Of a stretch of DNA of 64,000 nucleotides, positions 8,452 to 17,826 are shown in pieces; positions within the stretch are counted from its first letter, which is position 1; each line of letters begins with the position of its first letter. The DNA comes from Amycolatopsis sp. CA-126428. Its GTDB lineage: Bacteria > Actinomycetota > Actinomycetes > Mycobacteriales > Pseudonocardiaceae. The notes beneath the pieces were generated by a model. The model had not been told where the DNA came from, searched no databases, and was given only the letters and a program-made list of their open reading frames with translations. Both the position numbers and the translations under genes were made by a program. The stretch lies in NCBI RefSeq assembly GCF_002904335.1, contig NZ_PPHF01000172.1, forward strand, positions 1 through 64,000, written 5' to 3'.

Positions 8452-9177
8452 GTGACGGACGACGACGGTGCACGGCGCGTGCTCGGGGCGCACTGGTGTT
8501 TCGTGGCGTTCTTCGCAGGCATCGCCGGCTACTACCTGGCCAACCTGATCATCGCCGCGGCGGTCAACCGCAACGTCGGTGAGTTCGACCCCCTCGAGCT
8601 GCACGACATCGGCCCGCTCCTGCTCCTGGCGTTCGTGCCCAACCTGCTGCTCGGCCTGGGCCCGGCGGCCGGCTCGTGGCGGTGGGGGGAGGGCCTGCGC
8701 ACCGACTTCGGTCTCGTGCCGACCTGGCGCGACGTCCGGATCGGCCTCGCGTGCGGGGTGCTCGCGCTGGTCGTCGGCTACCTGCTCAACCTGATGCTGA
8801 TCGCGGTCTACGGCGCCGACGACGTCTCCGACAGCCCGCTGACCGACCTCGCCGACACCTTCGACGGCGACACGGTGTGGCTGGTGCTCGCGGCGGTGAT
8901 CGTCATCGCCGGCGCGCCGATCACCGAGGAACTGCTGGTCCGCGGCACGCTGTGGAACGCGCTGTCGTTCCACCGGGTCCCGCCCTGGGCGGTGCTGGTG
9001 CTCACCTCGCTCGTGTTCGCCCAGCTGCACGGCGAGCCGACCCGCACCATCGCGCTGTTCGGCCAGGGCATCGCACTGGGGCTGGCCCGGTACCTCTCCG
9101 GCCGGGTCAGCGCCGGGGTGATCGCCCACGCGGCCAACAACCTGCCCCCCGCGGTGCTGCTGTTCGTCGCGCACTGA
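8452..9177 (+). CDS. CPBP-family intramembrane glutamic protease 1
   Basis: 241 residues, about seven to eight predicted membrane helices. The ABI/CPBP motifs are present: EExxxR as TEELLVRG, a mid-motif His in QLHGEP, and HAANN near the C-terminus. These enzymes cleave within membranes (Rce1-like), and many bacterial members have no known substrate. The GTG at 8452 begins the predicted cytosolic N-terminus before helix 1. It is followed by a second CPBP gene 100 bp downstream, so the two may be ancient duplicates. Confidence 0.85.
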   Translation: MTDDDGARRVLGAHWCFVAFFAGIAGYYLANLIIAAAVNRNVGEFDPLELHDIGPLLLLAFVPNLLLGLGPAAGSWRWGEGLRTDFGLVPTWRDVRIGLACGVLALVVGYLLNLMLIAVYGADDVSDSPLTDLADTFDGDTVWLVLAAVIVIAGAPITEELLVRGTLWNALSFHRVPPWAVLVLTSLVFAQLHGEPTRTIALFGQGIALGLARYLSGRVSAGVIAHAANNLPPAVLLFVAH

Positions 9178-9277
9178 ACGTTGCGAAGATCGATGGACAG
9201 TAGCTGGACGGATACTGTGCGATCACATCCCGGCGGCTAGGCTCGACGCAGGAGCCGAGCGACGCGGAGGGCAAGGC

Positions 9278-10081
9278 GTGACCACTTCCCAGCCCCGGGA
9301 CCCGGCTCCCGACGCCACGCCGTTCCCCGAGCCCGAAGAGCCGGCCGCGACAGCCTTCCTGGAGCCCGCGCCGCGGCACCGGTGGGGCTTCGGCGCCTTC
9401 CTGCTCGTCGAAGGCGTGCTGCTGGCGTCCGCGGCCTTCGTGTCCGTCCTCGTCGGCAACACCGGTCCCGGCCCGCTGCCGATGCGCGTCGTGCTGCTCG
9501 GCACCATGCTGCCGACGATGATCGCGGCCGGCGTCGCGGTGCTGATCACCTTCGTCCGCGGCAACGGGCCCGTGTCCGACCTGCGGCTCGAGTGGCGCTG
9601 GGCCGACGTGAAGACCGGCGTCCGGTACGGCTGCGTCGGGCTCGTGTTCACCACGCTCGCCGCCTACCTGTGGACGCGGCTGGTCGGCGACGCGAACGCG
9701 ACGTCGGCGATCAGCGCGCTGGTCGAGGACCGCCGGATGTCGATCCCGGCGGCCATCGTGATGTTCGTCTACCTCTGGCTGCTCGGCCCGATCTGCGAGG
9801 AGATCATCTACCGCGGCCTGCTCTGGGGTGCGGCGGAACAGCTGCAGTGGCGCAGCGAGCGCTGGGGCCGCGTCGCGGCGTTCCTGCTGTCCACGGCGGT
9901 GTTCGCGGCCAGCCACCTCGAGCCCCTGCGGACGACGTTGCTGCTGGTCATCGCGGTGCCGATCGGCCTGGTGCGGCTGGTCACCGGCCGCCTGCCGGGC
10001 AGCATCGTGGCGCACCAGGTGAACAACTTCCTGCCGGCGCTGACCATCCTGCTCGGGGCGCTCGGGGTGGCCTCTTTCTAG
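9278..10081 (+). CDS. CPBP-family intramembrane glutamic protease 2
   Basis: 267 residues with a Pro/Glu-rich cytosolic N-terminus of about 35 residues and then seven or so membrane helices. CPBP motifs: CEEIIYRG, ASHLEP, HQVNN. It differs from the preceding CPBP protein mainly in the acidic N-terminal tail, and shares the helix layout. A GTG start follows GCGGAGGGCAAGGC. It sits directly upstream of rpsP, separated by 159 bp that probably hold the ribosomal operon promoter. Confidence 0.86.
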   Translation: MTTSQPRDPAPDATPFPEPEEPAATAFLEPAPRHRWGFGAFLLVEGVLLASAAFVSVLVGNTGPGPLPMRVVLLGTMLPTMIAAGVAVLITFVRGNGPVSDLRLEWRWADVKTGVRYGCVGLVFTTLAAYLWTRLVGDANATSAISALVEDRRMSIPAAIVMFVYLWLLGPICEEIIYRGLLWGAAEQLQWRSERWGRVAAFLLSTAVFAASHLEPLRTTLLLVIAVPIGLVRLVTGRLPGSIVAHQVNNFLPALTILLGALGVASF

Positions 10082-10240
10082 GTCCGTGAGGGCCGTCTGG
10101 CAGAATGGCAAACTGCCTGCTTCCGCCGGACCCTCTCACCGTGCGAAAGCTCCTGACCTTCGGGTGCCCGCGTCCGTGTCCCCACTCGGCCCGCGTGCGC
10201 CCAGCCCAGCACCAGAGAGATTCGAGGAGAACCCACACCC

Positions 10241-10684
10241 GTGGCCGTCAAGATCAAGCTGCAGCGCCTCGGCAAGATCCGTGCGCCGTACTACCGCATC
10301 ATCGTTGCCGACGCGCGCACCCGCCGGGACGGCAAGGCCATCGAGACGATCGGCAAGTACCACCCGAAGGAAGAGCCGAGCCTGATCGAGGTCGTCTCCG
10401 AGCGCGCCCAGTACTGGCTGGGTGTCGGCGCGCTGCCGACCGAGCCGGTCCAGCGCCTGCTGGAGATCACCGGTGACTGGCAGAAGTTCAAGGGCCTGCC
10501 GGGCGCCGAGGGCACCCTGAAGGTGGCCGAGCCGAAGCCGTCCAAGCAGGACCTGTTCAACGCGGCGCTGGCCGCGGCCGGCGAGGAGCCCTCCACCGAG
10601 GCCACCACGCCGAAGAAGAAGTCCGCCCCGAAGAAGGCCGAGGCCGAGAAGGCGGAGGCCGCTGAGGGCGAGAAGTCCGAGTGA
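10241..10684 (+). CDS. rpsP: 30S ribosomal protein bS16
   Basis: 147 residues. The first 80 residues are the conserved S16 fold ([26 protein letters not shown]). The remaining 65 are an Ala/Glu/Lys-rich tail typical of actinobacterial S16, long compared with the 82-residue E. coli protein. GTG start with GAGGAG upstream. It is the first gene of the rpsP-khpA-rimM-trmD-rplS group; the stop overlaps the next start (GTGA). Confidence 0.96.
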   Translation: MAVKIKLQRLGKIRAPYYRIIVADARTRRDGKAIETIGKYHPKEEPSLIEVVSERAQYWLGVGALPTEPVQRLLEITGDWQKFKGLPGAEGTLKVAEPKPSKQDLFNAALAAAGEEPSTEATTPKKKSAPKKAEAEKAEAAEGEKSE

Positions 10685-10920
10685 GTTTCCTCGCGGACTC
10701 CCTCGAGCACCTGGTGCGCGGGATCGTCGACAACCCGGACGAGGTCCGGGTCGAGCTGCTGACCACTCGCCGTGGCCGCACGCTCGAGGTGCACGTGCAC
10801 CCCGATGACCTCGGCAAGGTGATCGGCCGGGGCGGTCGCACCGCGACCGCCCTGCGCACCGTCATGGGTGGCATCGGTGGCCGCGGCGTCCGCGTGGACG
10901 TCGTCGACACCGACCGCTGA
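10681..10920 (+). CDS. khpA: KH-domain RNA-binding protein KhpA
   Basis: 79-residue single KH domain (YlqC/KhpA family) with the signature [15 protein letters not shown] near residues 43-57. In other bacteria KhpA pairs with KhpB and binds small RNAs and mRNAs. A GTG start overlaps the rpsP stop by four bases, so the two are translated together. Confidence 0.93.
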   Translation: MSFLADSLEHLVRGIVDNPDEVRVELLTTRRGRTLEVHVHPDDLGKVIGRGGRTATALRTVMGGIGGRGVRVDVVDTDR

Positions 10921-10947
10921 GCACTGCGCCGGATTCGGACGGTCAGG

Positions 10948-11463
10948 ATGAACGTCGTAGTGATAGGCCGCATCGCGAAGGCGCACGGCATCCGCGGGGA
11001 ACTCGCGGTGGACGTGCGCACGGACTCGCCGGAACAGCGGTTCAGGATCGGTGCGGCCGTCACGACGAAGCTGCGTGACGGCAGCAAAAGGGAACTCACC
11101 ATCGCAGCCGCCCGCGAACACAGCGGGCGGCTGCTGGTGCGTTTCGAGGAGGTCCTGACCCGCGACGTCGCCGAGACGCTGCGGGGCGCGCTGCTCGTGG
11201 CCGACACGGCCACGCTGCCGCCGACCGGGGACCCCGACGAGTTCTACGACCACGAGCTCGCGGGCCTGCGGGCCGAGCTGACCGACGGCACGGTGGTGGG
11301 CAAGGTCGTCGAGGTCGTCCACTCACCGGCGGGCGAGCTCCTGGAGCTCGACGTCGAGGGGCGCGAGGTGCTCGTGCCGTTCGTCCACGCGATCGTCCCG
11401 ACCGTGGACATCGCCGGCGGCCGGGTGGTGCTCGACCCACCGGAAGGGCTCCTGGACGAATGA
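10948..11463 (+). CDS. rimM: Ribosome maturation factor RimM
   Basis: 171 residues: N-terminal RimM domain (VVIGRIAKAHGIRGELAV) and C-terminal PRC-barrel (EFYDHELAGL, VPFVHAIVPTVD). It assists 30S head assembly. An ATG start follows CGGTCAGG. Its stop overlaps the ATG of the secreted protein gene that separates it from trmD, the usual neighbour. Confidence 0.95.
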   Translation: MNVVVIGRIAKAHGIRGELAVDVRTDSPEQRFRIGAAVTTKLRDGSKRELTIAAAREHSGRLLVRFEEVLTRDVAETLRGALLVADTATLPPTGDPDEFYDHELAGLRAELTDGTVVGKVVEVVHSPAGELLELDVEGREVLVPFVHAIVPTVDIAGGRVVLDPPEGLLDE

Positions 11464-12164
11464 GGCGCCGGACGGCCGTGTTCGCGGCCCTGCTCGCCGT
11501 CGTCGTCCTCGCTCCGCCGGCTCAGGCCGAGGGACCGGTCTACGGCGACTTTTCGCTGATGTTCCAGCGCAGCGCGGGCCAGTACGCCCCGCCGGGGGAG
11601 AAGGCCTTCCAGTGGGCGTGGTCGCCGAAGTCGGCCACCGAGTCCGAGATCTCCTGGGGCGACCCGGTCACCTGGCCGCCGTCGTACGCGGAACATTTCG
11701 TTCGATCGGGTGACTGGGTGCTGCTCGACGGCTGGGGTGGCAACGGCACGTACTACACCGAACGCGTGACGAGCGAGTCGTTCTGCCAGGGCAGCACCTG
11801 CACGCCGATTCCCCCGGACGGCGGCCGGCAGCACTACGTGCGCTGGAGCGTGCCGTCGTCGGACTACCGGCTGGTCGCGGACGGGACCGTCACGGAGCAG
11901 GGCAGCGGCCGGTCCTTCCGGTTCCGGCACGAGCAGGCCTGGGGCGCGCCGGCCCCCTGCCGCTCCGCGCGGTTCGGGGCCCGGACCTGCGTCACGCAGA
12001 CCGAAACCTGGTCGGACGACAAGGATCTTCCGGCCGGGTCGCCGATCCGGCGGACGCTGCACCGCGGCATCAAGATCGCGAAGGGGCTCGGCATGGCCTT
12101 CGCGATCGACCAGGACGTCCCGAGCGCGTGGCACGCCGAGGCCACCGCCTACTGGAAGTGGTGA
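11460..12164 (+). CDS. Secreted protein of unknown function inside the rimM-trmD operon
   Basis: 234 residues with a clear Sec signal peptide (RRR, then hydrophobic to about residue 22, AQA cleavage site). The mature part is rich in Trp, Tyr and Ser and has four Cys residues in two close pairs (SFCQGSTC and [12 protein letters not shown]), suggesting two disulfides. No enzymatic motif was recognised. The ATG overlaps the rimM stop (ATGA) and the stop lies 4 nt before trmD, so it is a true operon member. An exported protein between two cytosolic RNA-maturation genes is unusual. Confidence 0.8.
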   Translation: MRRRTAVFAALLAVVVLAPPAQAEGPVYGDFSLMFQRSAGQYAPPGEKAFQWAWSPKSATESEISWGDPVTWPPSYAEHFVRSGDWVLLDGWGGNGTYYTERVTSESFCQGSTCTPIPPDGGRQHYVRWSVPSSDYRLVADGTVTEQGSGRSFRFRHEQAWGAPAPCRSARFGARTCVTQTETWSDDKDLPAGSPIRRTLHRGIKIAKGLGMAFAIDQDVPSAWHAEATAYWKW

Positions 12165-12168
12165 CCGC

Positions 12169-12915
12169 GTGCGGATCGACGTCGTCACGATCTTCCCCGA
12201 GTACCTCGACCCGCTGCGCGCCGCGCTGCTGGGCCGGGCGATCGACCGCGGCCTGATCGAGGTCGGCGTGCACGACCTGCGCGACTGGACGCATGACGTG
12301 CACCGCGCGGTCGACGACGCACCCTACGGCGGCGGCCCCGGCATGGTCATGAAGCCGCAGATCTGGGGCCCGGCGCTGGACGACGTCTGCCGTCCCGAGA
12401 CGCGGCTCGTCGTCCCGACGCCGGCCGGGCGGCCGTTCACCCAGGAGCTGGCGCACGCCTACGCGGCGGAGAAGCACCTGGTGTTCGCCTGCGGCCGCTA
12501 CGAGGGCATCGACCAGCGGGTCGTCGACGACGCGGCCCGGCGGATGCCGGTCGACGAGGTGTCGATCGGCGACTACGTCCTGGTCGGCGGCGAGGCGGCG
12601 GTGCTGGTCATCGTCGAGGCCGTCGTCCGGCTGCTGCCCGGCGTGCTCGGCAACGCGCGTTCGGCCGCCGAGGACTCGTTCTCCGACGGCCTGCTCGAAG
12701 GGCCCAGCTACACGCGCCCGGAGGTGTGGCGGGACCTGGCCGTGCCGGACGTGCTGCGGTCGGGCAACCACGCGCTGATCGACCGCTGGCGGCGTGACCA
12801 GGCTCTCGCACGCACGGCCCGGCGGCGCCCTGATCTCCTGGCGGCGCTGCCGGAAGGTAGTCTCGGCAAGCACGATCGCGGGGTCCTGGAGGGCTTGGAC
12901 CCCGAGCAGGCCTAG
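12169..12915 (+). CDS. trmD: tRNA (guanine-N1)-methyltransferase TrmD
   Basis: 248 residues of the SPOUT class that makes m1G37 in tRNAs and prevents +1 frameshifting. Motifs: [14 protein letters not shown] at the N-terminus, [25 protein letters not shown], and the SAM-knot region [17 protein letters not shown] start with four bases between it and the preceding stop. Essential in most bacteria. Confidence 0.96.
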   Translation: MRIDVVTIFPEYLDPLRAALLGRAIDRGLIEVGVHDLRDWTHDVHRAVDDAPYGGGPGMVMKPQIWGPALDDVCRPETRLVVPTPAGRPFTQELAHAYAAEKHLVFACGRYEGIDQRVVDDAARRMPVDEVSIGDYVLVGGEAAVLVIVEAVVRLLPGVLGNARSAAEDSFSDGLLEGPSYTRPEVWRDLAVPDVLRSGNHALIDRWRRDQALARTARRRPDLLAALPEGSLGKHDRGVLEGLDPEQA

Positions 12916-13081
12916 GGCCGGTTACTCGGCCGGTGGCCCGGTCTGTAATACTTGACAGGTTGGCGTGAGTGGACCTCGTCGTCCACGAGCCCGCCAGCAG
13001 CCCCCTGGGTCGCCCGCAGCGGCACCGTTGCGCGCCCGGGATCTGTACGCAAGCCATACCGAAGACGAGGACGGACCACCG

Positions 13082-13450
13082 ATGAACACCCTGGACGCGC
13101 TGGACAAGCAGTCGCTGCGTTCCGACATCCCGGACTTCCGCCCGGGCGACACGCTCAAGGTGCACGTCCGCGTCATCGAGGGCAACCGCGAGCGCAACCA
13201 GGTCTTCCAGGGCGTCGTGATCCGCCGTCAGGGCGGCGGCATCCGGGAGACCTTCACCGTTCGCAAGGTCTCCTTCGGCGTCGGCGTGGAGCGCACCTTC
13301 CCGGTGCACTCGCCGAACCTGGCCGAGATCGAGGTGCACAAGCGCGGCGACGTGCGGCGCGCGAAGCTGTACTACCTGCGCGACCTGCGCGGCAAGAAGG
13401 CCAAGATCAAGGAGCGGCGCGAAAACCGCGAGACGGCTTCGGCTAACTGA
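13082..13450 (+). CDS. rplS: 50S ribosomal protein bL19
   Basis: 122 residues, full length for L19, starting [13 protein letters not shown]. The conserved core includes [13 protein letters not shown] and [18 protein letters not shown]. The 166 bp upstream are non-coding and may hold a second promoter (a TTGACA-like box at about 12952); a short GGCCG hairpin follows the trmD stop. It is followed closely by lepB. Confidence 0.96.
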   Translation: MNTLDALDKQSLRSDIPDFRPGDTLKVHVRVIEGNRERNQVFQGVVIRRQGGGIRETFTVRKVSFGVGVERTFPVHSPNLAEIEVHKRGDVRRAKLYYLRDLRGKKAKIKERRENRETASAN

Positions 13451-13481
13451 GTCACCACCCGGTTACCGGTAGCCTGACGAC

Positions 13482-14420
13482 GTGGCCGAACCCGTGTCCC
13501 AGAACGCTCCCGAGGATGACCCCGATCGCTCCGAAGAGGACAAGCCCAGGCTGTCCCGTTCCGAGGAGCGCGGGGGATCCCGTCGGCGGCGAGCCAAGCC
13601 CGCCAAGAAACGGTCGTTCTGGAAGGAACTGCCGATCCTGCTCGTGATCGCCCTGGTGCTCACGATCCTGATCCAGACTTTCCTCGCGAAGGTCTTCATG
13701 ATCCCTTCGGGCTCCATGGAGGCCACCCTGCACGGGTGCCCCGGGTGCACCGGAGACCGGATCCTGGTCGACCGGGTCACCTACGACTTCACCGAGCCCT
13801 CCCCGGGTGACGTGATCGTGTTCAAGGGCCCGCAGGCGTGGATCAACAACGAGATCGCCCCGCAGGAGTCGAGCAACATCGTCGTCCAGGGCCTGCGCGG
13901 TCTCGGCTCGTTGGTCGGGTTCGCCCCGCCGGACGAGCGTGACTTCGTCAAGCGCGTGATCGCGGTCGGCGGGCAGACCGTCCAGTGCTGCGACCCGCAG
14001 GGCCGCATGATCGTGGACGGCAAGTCGCTCGACGAGCCGTACATCCACTGGGAAGACCCGTCGAACCAGGAGCAGAAGACCTTCGAGCCGGTCAAGGTTC
14101 CGGTGGGGATGGTCTGGGTCCAGGGCGACAACCGCAACAACTCCGACGACTCGCGGTTCCAGGGCGGCGGCGGCGTGAACGGTGCGGTCCCGGTGGACAA
14201 CATCATCGGCAAGGCGCGGATCATCGTCCTGCCGCCGAGCCGGTGGGGCGGGATCACCGACCACAACCCGCAGGCGTCGGCGCAGCCGGTGGCGCTGGGT
14301 GCGCCGGCCTGGCAGAGCGGGCTCCCGCTGGGTGCCGGGATCGCGGCGGCGTGGCCGGCGCTGTTCCTCGGGCGCAAGCTCAAGTCCGGACTGCGCCGGG
14401 CGGCCGGGCGGAAACCCTAG
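13482..14420 (+). CDS. lepB: Type I signal peptidase
   Basis: 312 residues. An acidic and basic cytosolic N-terminus (about 45) is followed by one membrane helix, then the S26 catalytic domain outside the membrane: nucleophile Ser in PSGSMEATL and general-base Lys in RDFVKRVIAVGG, with box E QGDNRNNSDDSR. A possible second hydrophobic segment lies near the C-terminus (GLPLGAGIAAAWPALFLG). A CPGC pair near residue 87 is typical of actinobacterial LepB. GTG start. It cleaves Sec signal peptides, consistent with ffh upstream. Confidence 0.95.
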   Translation: MAEPVSQNAPEDDPDRSEEDKPRLSRSEERGGSRRRRAKPAKKRSFWKELPILLVIALVLTILIQTFLAKVFMIPSGSMEATLHGCPGCTGDRILVDRVTYDFTEPSPGDVIVFKGPQAWINNEIAPQESSNIVVQGLRGLGSLVGFAPPDERDFVKRVIAVGGQTVQCCDPQGRMIVDGKSLDEPYIHWEDPSNQEQKTFEPVKVPVGMVWVQGDNRNNSDDSRFQGGGGVNGAVPVDNIIGKARIIVLPPSRWGGITDHNPQASAQPVALGAPAWQSGLPLGAGIAAAWPALFLGRKLKSGLRRAAGRKP

Positions 14421-14456
14421 CCACCCGACGTTTGCCGGCAGACGGGTGATCCAGCC

Positions 14457-15353
14457 TTGACACTTCCCGTTCCCCTGACGGCGGCCGAGCCGATCCGGCC
14501 ACCGCGAGCCGTGGTGCGCGGCGACCTCTTCTGGGGTCTGCAGGGCGCACTCGACCGCCGTGGCCTCGGCCCGGTCGCCGGCGTGGACGAAGCCGGCGCC
14601 GGAGCGTGCGCGGGGCCGCTGGTGGTCGCGGCCTGCGTGCTGAAGCAGGGCGACGCGGCGAAGCTGACCGAGCTGACGGATTCGAAGCTGATGACGGCCA
14701 AGGCGCGGGACCGGGTCTACGACCTGGTCCTCGCCCGGGCCGTCGACTACTCGGTGATCGTCATCCCGACCGAAGAGGTCGACCTCTACGGCATCCGGGT
14801 GATGAACCTGGAGGGCATGCGCCGCGCGGCGGCGGCCCTGCGCGTGCAGCCGGGTTATGTCCTCACCGACGGGTTCCGCGTCCCCGGTCTGACGGCCCCG
14901 AACACGGCGGTCATCAAGGGTGACCGTTCGGTGGCCTGCATCGCGGCCGCGTCGGTGCTGGCGAAGGTGACGCGAGACCGCATCATGGCGGGCTACCACG
15001 ACGACTTCCCGCACTACGGGTTCGACGTGCACAAGGGGTACAGCACGTCCGACCACCTGGCGGCGCTGCGGGAGCACGGGCCCAGCGACGTCCACCGCTG
15101 GTCGTACACGAACGTGGCCACGGTGGCCGTCAAGCACGGCCTGCGCCCGGCGCGGCCGGTCCTGCTGACGTACGCGGCGCTGGAAAAGGCCATGGAGACG
15201 CCCGGTGCGGCCGGCCTGGCCGCGGTCCTCGACGAGGCATTAGAGCCACAACTCAGCCTGCCGCTGCATGCCCCGGCCGCGGGTGTGGGTCACAATGAAC
15301 GCTCCGCCGGCGGAGCAGCAGCACGATCCCGAGGAGGGGCGCGGATTTCATGA
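14457..15353 (+). CDS. rnhB: Ribonuclease HII
   Basis: 298 residues. Catalytic acidic residues sit in GVDEAGAGACAGP and LTDGFRV, with the SVACIAAASVLAKVTRDRIM block. It removes ribonucleotides from DNA-RNA hybrids. The C-terminus has about 50 residues of low-conservation tail. The TTG start at 14457 follows GACGGGTGATCC; a GTG at about 14511 would also give a full domain, so the exact start is uncertain. The stop overlaps the next ATG by four bases. Confidence 0.93.
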   Translation: MTLPVPLTAAEPIRPPRAVVRGDLFWGLQGALDRRGLGPVAGVDEAGAGACAGPLVVAACVLKQGDAAKLTELTDSKLMTAKARDRVYDLVLARAVDYSVIVIPTEEVDLYGIRVMNLEGMRRAAAALRVQPGYVLTDGFRVPGLTAPNTAVIKGDRSVACIAAASVLAKVTRDRIMAGYHDDFPHYGFDVHKGYSTSDHLAALREHGPSDVHRWSYTNVATVAVKHGLRPARPVLLTYAALEKAMETPGAAGLAAVLDEALEPQLSLPLHAPAAGVGHNERSAGGAAARSRGGARIS

Positions 15354-15673
15354 GCGCAGAGGATCTCGAGAAGTACGAGACCGAGATGGAGCTCTCGCTG
15401 TACCGCGAGTACCGCGACATAGTCGGCCAGTTTTCGTACGTGGTGGAGACCGAGCGGCGGTTCTACCTGGCGAACGCGGTGGACGTCCAGGTCCGTGACG
15501 GCGGCGGTGAGGTGTACTTCGAGGTCCGCATGTCCGACGCGTGGGTCTGGGACATGTACCGGCCGGCCCGCTTCGTCAAGCACGTCCGGGTCATCACGTT
15601 CAAGGACGTCAACGTGGAGGAGCTGGACAAACCGGACCTCCGCCTCCCCGAAGACGGCCCGTTCTCGGGTTAG
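15350..15673 (+). CDS. DUF2469 domain-containing protein
   Basis: 107-residue protein characteristic of actinobacteria, always near rnhB and yraN. It begins MSAEDLEKYETEMELSLYREYRD and is rich in acidic and aromatic residues; no catalytic motif is evident. The start overlaps the rnhB stop (ATGA) with GAGGAGGGG upstream. A strong terminator follows, so it closes this transcription unit. Function unknown. Confidence 0.92.
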   Translation: MSAEDLEKYETEMELSLYREYRDIVGQFSYVVETERRFYLANAVDVQVRDGGGEVYFEVRMSDAWVWDMYRPARFVKHVRVITFKDVNVEELDKPDLRLPEDGPFSG

Positions 15674-15697
15674 TCCCGGTTTCGATCGACCTACCGG

Positions 15698-15735
15698 CCG
15701 CGCCGGCTCGCTGGACGAGCCGGCGCGGTTCTTTT
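15698..15735 (+). terminator. Intrinsic terminator after DUF2469
   Basis: A perfect 13-bp GC-rich stem (CCGCGCCGGCTCG / CGAGCCGGCGCGG) with a 5-nt loop followed by TTCTTTT. It is the clearest rho-independent terminator in the window and marks the end of the lepB-rnhB-DUF2469 unit. Confidence 0.88.
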
Positions 15736-15937
15736 CGCGGCCTTAGCACACCGCACTGACCGTCCGGGTCCTTCAGTCTGATCCGTGGACCAGTTGTCCC
15801 CAACACCCCGGTTGTCCACAGCCGCGCGATCCGGGTCTGGTGAACCCCGTCCGCCCGCTGGCATCGTCGAACGCACACGCACCGTGATCGCCGGGACCGC
15901 CCCGGTGACGGAGCGAACCGACGAGGGGGCGAACACG

Positions 15938-16315
15938 ATGACGGGCACCGACGAGCTCGCAAGACACCGCCGCGATCTGGGGGCCTGGGGCGAGGACATC
16001 GCCCTCGGCTACCTCCGTAGCCGAGGGCTCGTCCTGCTGGCCCGCAACTGGCGCTGCCGCGAAGGCGAGCTGGACCTCGTCTTCACCGACCGCACCCGCA
16101 TCATCGTCTGCGAGGTGAAGACCCGCTCCGGCACCGAATTCGGCCTCCCCACCGAAACGGTCACGGAGGAGAAGGCGGGCCGGGTCCGCCGAGCCGCCCA
16201 GCGCTGGCTCCGCGAGTTCCGCCTCGGCTGGTGCTCCGTGCGCTACGACGTGGTCACGATCCTCGCGGAACCGGGTACCCGCCCGCGGCTGCAGCACATC
16301 GAGGCGGCGTTCTGA
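15938..16315 (+). CDS. YraN family (UPF0102) nuclease-fold protein
   Basis: 125 residues, the usual size. The restriction-endonuclease-like core is visible: GEDIALGYL, the GELDLV acid (REGELDLVFTD) and the EVK triad (VCEVKTRSGTEFG). Its role is not firmly established; linkage with comM and dprA suggests a DNA-processing function. The ATG at 15938 follows GAGGGGGCG and excludes an upstream open stretch that lacks conservation. The stop overlaps the comM start (TGATG). Confidence 0.92.
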   Translation: MTGTDELARHRRDLGAWGEDIALGYLRSRGLVLLARNWRCREGELDLVFTDRTRIIVCEVKTRSGTEFGLPTETVTEEKAGRVRRAAQRWLREFRLGWCSVRYDVVTILAEPGTRPRLQHIEAAF

Positions 16316-17826
16316 TGCCCATCGCCAAAGCCTGGTCCGCCGGCCTCCTCGGCATCAACGGCCGGGTGATCGAGATCGAGGCCGACCTCGGCGGCGGGCT
16401 GAGCCGGATCACCCTCGTGGGCCTGCCCGACGCCGGGTTGCGCGAGGCGAAGGACCGCGTCCGGTCCGCCGTCCGCAATTCCGGGCAGCCCTGGCCCGAC
16501 GGCAAGGTCACGCTCGGCCTGTCCCCGGCGAACCTGCCCAAGATGGGGTCCGCCTTCGACCTGGGTATCGCCGCGGCGGTGCTCGCGGCATCGGGGGCGG
16601 TCCCGGCCACCCGGCTGCTCGGCACCGTGTTGCTCGGCGAGCTCGCCTTGGACGGCCGGATCCGCGCGGTCCGCGGCATCCTCCCGGGCCTGCTGGCGGC
16701 CCGGGCGGCCGGCTACGGCCGAGCCGTCGTGCCGACGGACTCCCTCGTCGAGGCGGCGCTGGTGGACGGAATCGAAGTCGCGGGCGCGGCGCACTTGCGG
16801 GACTTCGTGGCGTGGCTGAATCGCGAAGCCGAGCTGGCCCACCCGGAGCCGCCGGGCCCGGTGACGCCGCCGGACGTGCCGGACCTCGCGGACGTCGTCG
16901 GCCAGCCGGAAGGACGCTGGGCCCTGGAGGTCGCCGCGGCGGGTGGTCATCACCTCCTCCTCACCGGACCGCCCGGAGTGGGCAAGACGATGCTGGCGAA
17001 GCGGCTGCCCGGGCTCCTTCCGCAGCTGACGCCGGAGGAGTCGTTGGAGGTCACCGCGGTCCACTCGGTCGACGGCTCGCTGTCGAAGTCCTCGCCGCTG
17101 GTCACCGTCCCGCCGTTCGTCGCCCCGCACTATTCGATCTCCGTGCCGGCGCTGATCGGCGGAGGCAGCGGAATCGCTTCGCCGGGCGCGATCAGCCGGG
17201 CACACCGAGGTGTGTTGTTCCTCGACGAGGTCTGCGAGTTCGCTGGGCAGTGCCTCGAGTCGCTCCGGACGGTCCTCGAAGAGGGTGAGGTGCGCATTTC
17301 CCGGGTCAAGGGATCGATCACCTACCCCGCGCGGTTCCAGCTGGTCCTCGCCACCAACACGTGTGCGTGCGCGCCGCCGAAGGATTCGGACTGCGTCTGC
17401 TCGCCGAGTGCCCGCCGCCGCTACCTCGCCAAGCTTTCCGGGCCATTGCTCGACCGCGTCGATCTGAGGGTCCGGTTGCGCCCGCTGAGCGCGATCAGCG
17501 CGCACGACACCGGCGCGGCGGAGCCATCGGAAGCGGTGCGCCACCGGGTGTTCGCAGCTCGCGAGCGCGCCGCCCACCGCTGGAGCGAGCACGGCTGGCT
17601 GTCCAACTCGGAGGTACCCGGCCCGGCGCTGCGCCGCTTGTTCGCCTTGCCCGCAAACGCAACGACCCTGCTGGACAGAGCCATGAACCGAGGAGCCCTG
17701 AGCGGCCGAGGCGCCGACCGTTGCTTGCGAATAGCCTGGACCTTGGCCGACCTGGACGCCGAGCCCCGCCCCGGCCCCGAACAAGTGGGCGCGGCACTGG
17801 CATTCCGAGAGCGAGTGGCGGCATGA
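16315..17826 (+). CDS. comM: YifB/ComM family Mg-chelatase-like AAA ATPase
   Basis: 503 residues. It has an N-terminal Lon-protease-like domain (about 1-170), then an AAA+ Mg-chelatase module with Walker A GPPGVGKTMLAKRLPGLLP and Walker B VLFLDEV, and a C-terminal Mg_chelatase_C domain after a four-Cys segment (CACAPPKDSDCVC). ComM is a hexameric helicase that promotes branch migration during natural transformation. The start is coupled to yraN. Its last residues (AFRERVAA) recur in the repeats just downstream. Confidence 0.94.
   Translation: MPIAKAWSAGLLGINGRVIEIEADLGGGLSRITLVGLPDAGLREAKDRVRSAVRNSGQPWPDGKVTLGLSPANLPKMGSAFDLGIAAAVLAASGAVPATRLLGTVLLGELALDGRIRAVRGILPGLLAARAAGYGRAVVPTDSLVEAALVDGIEVAGAAHLRDFVAWLNREAELAHPEPPGPVTPPDVPDLADVVGQPEGRWALEVAAAGGHHLLLTGPPGVGKTMLAKRLPGLLPQLTPEESLEVTAVHSVDGSLSKSSPLVTVPPFVAPHYSISVPALIGGGSGIASPGAISRAHRGVLFLDEVCEFAGQCLESLRTVLEEGEVRISRVKGSITYPARFQLVLATNTCACAPPKDSDCVCSPSARRRYLAKLSGPLLDRVDLRVRLRPLSAISAHDTGAAEPSEAVRHRVFAARERAAHRWSEHGWLSNSEVPGPALRRLFALPANATTLLDRAMNRGALSGRGADRCLRIAWTLADLDAEPRPGPEQVGAALAFRERVAA

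Noticed and set aside
5637-8522. 961-residue minus-strand ORF across ffh and the amidohydrolase
   Set aside because: Antisense shadow of high-GC codon bias; Arg/Ala/Gly-rich with no domain, and both plus-strand genes are certain.
13452-15137. 561-residue minus-strand ORF across lepB and rnhB
   Set aside because: Shadow frame of two certain genes, rich in Arg, Asp and Val, without motifs.
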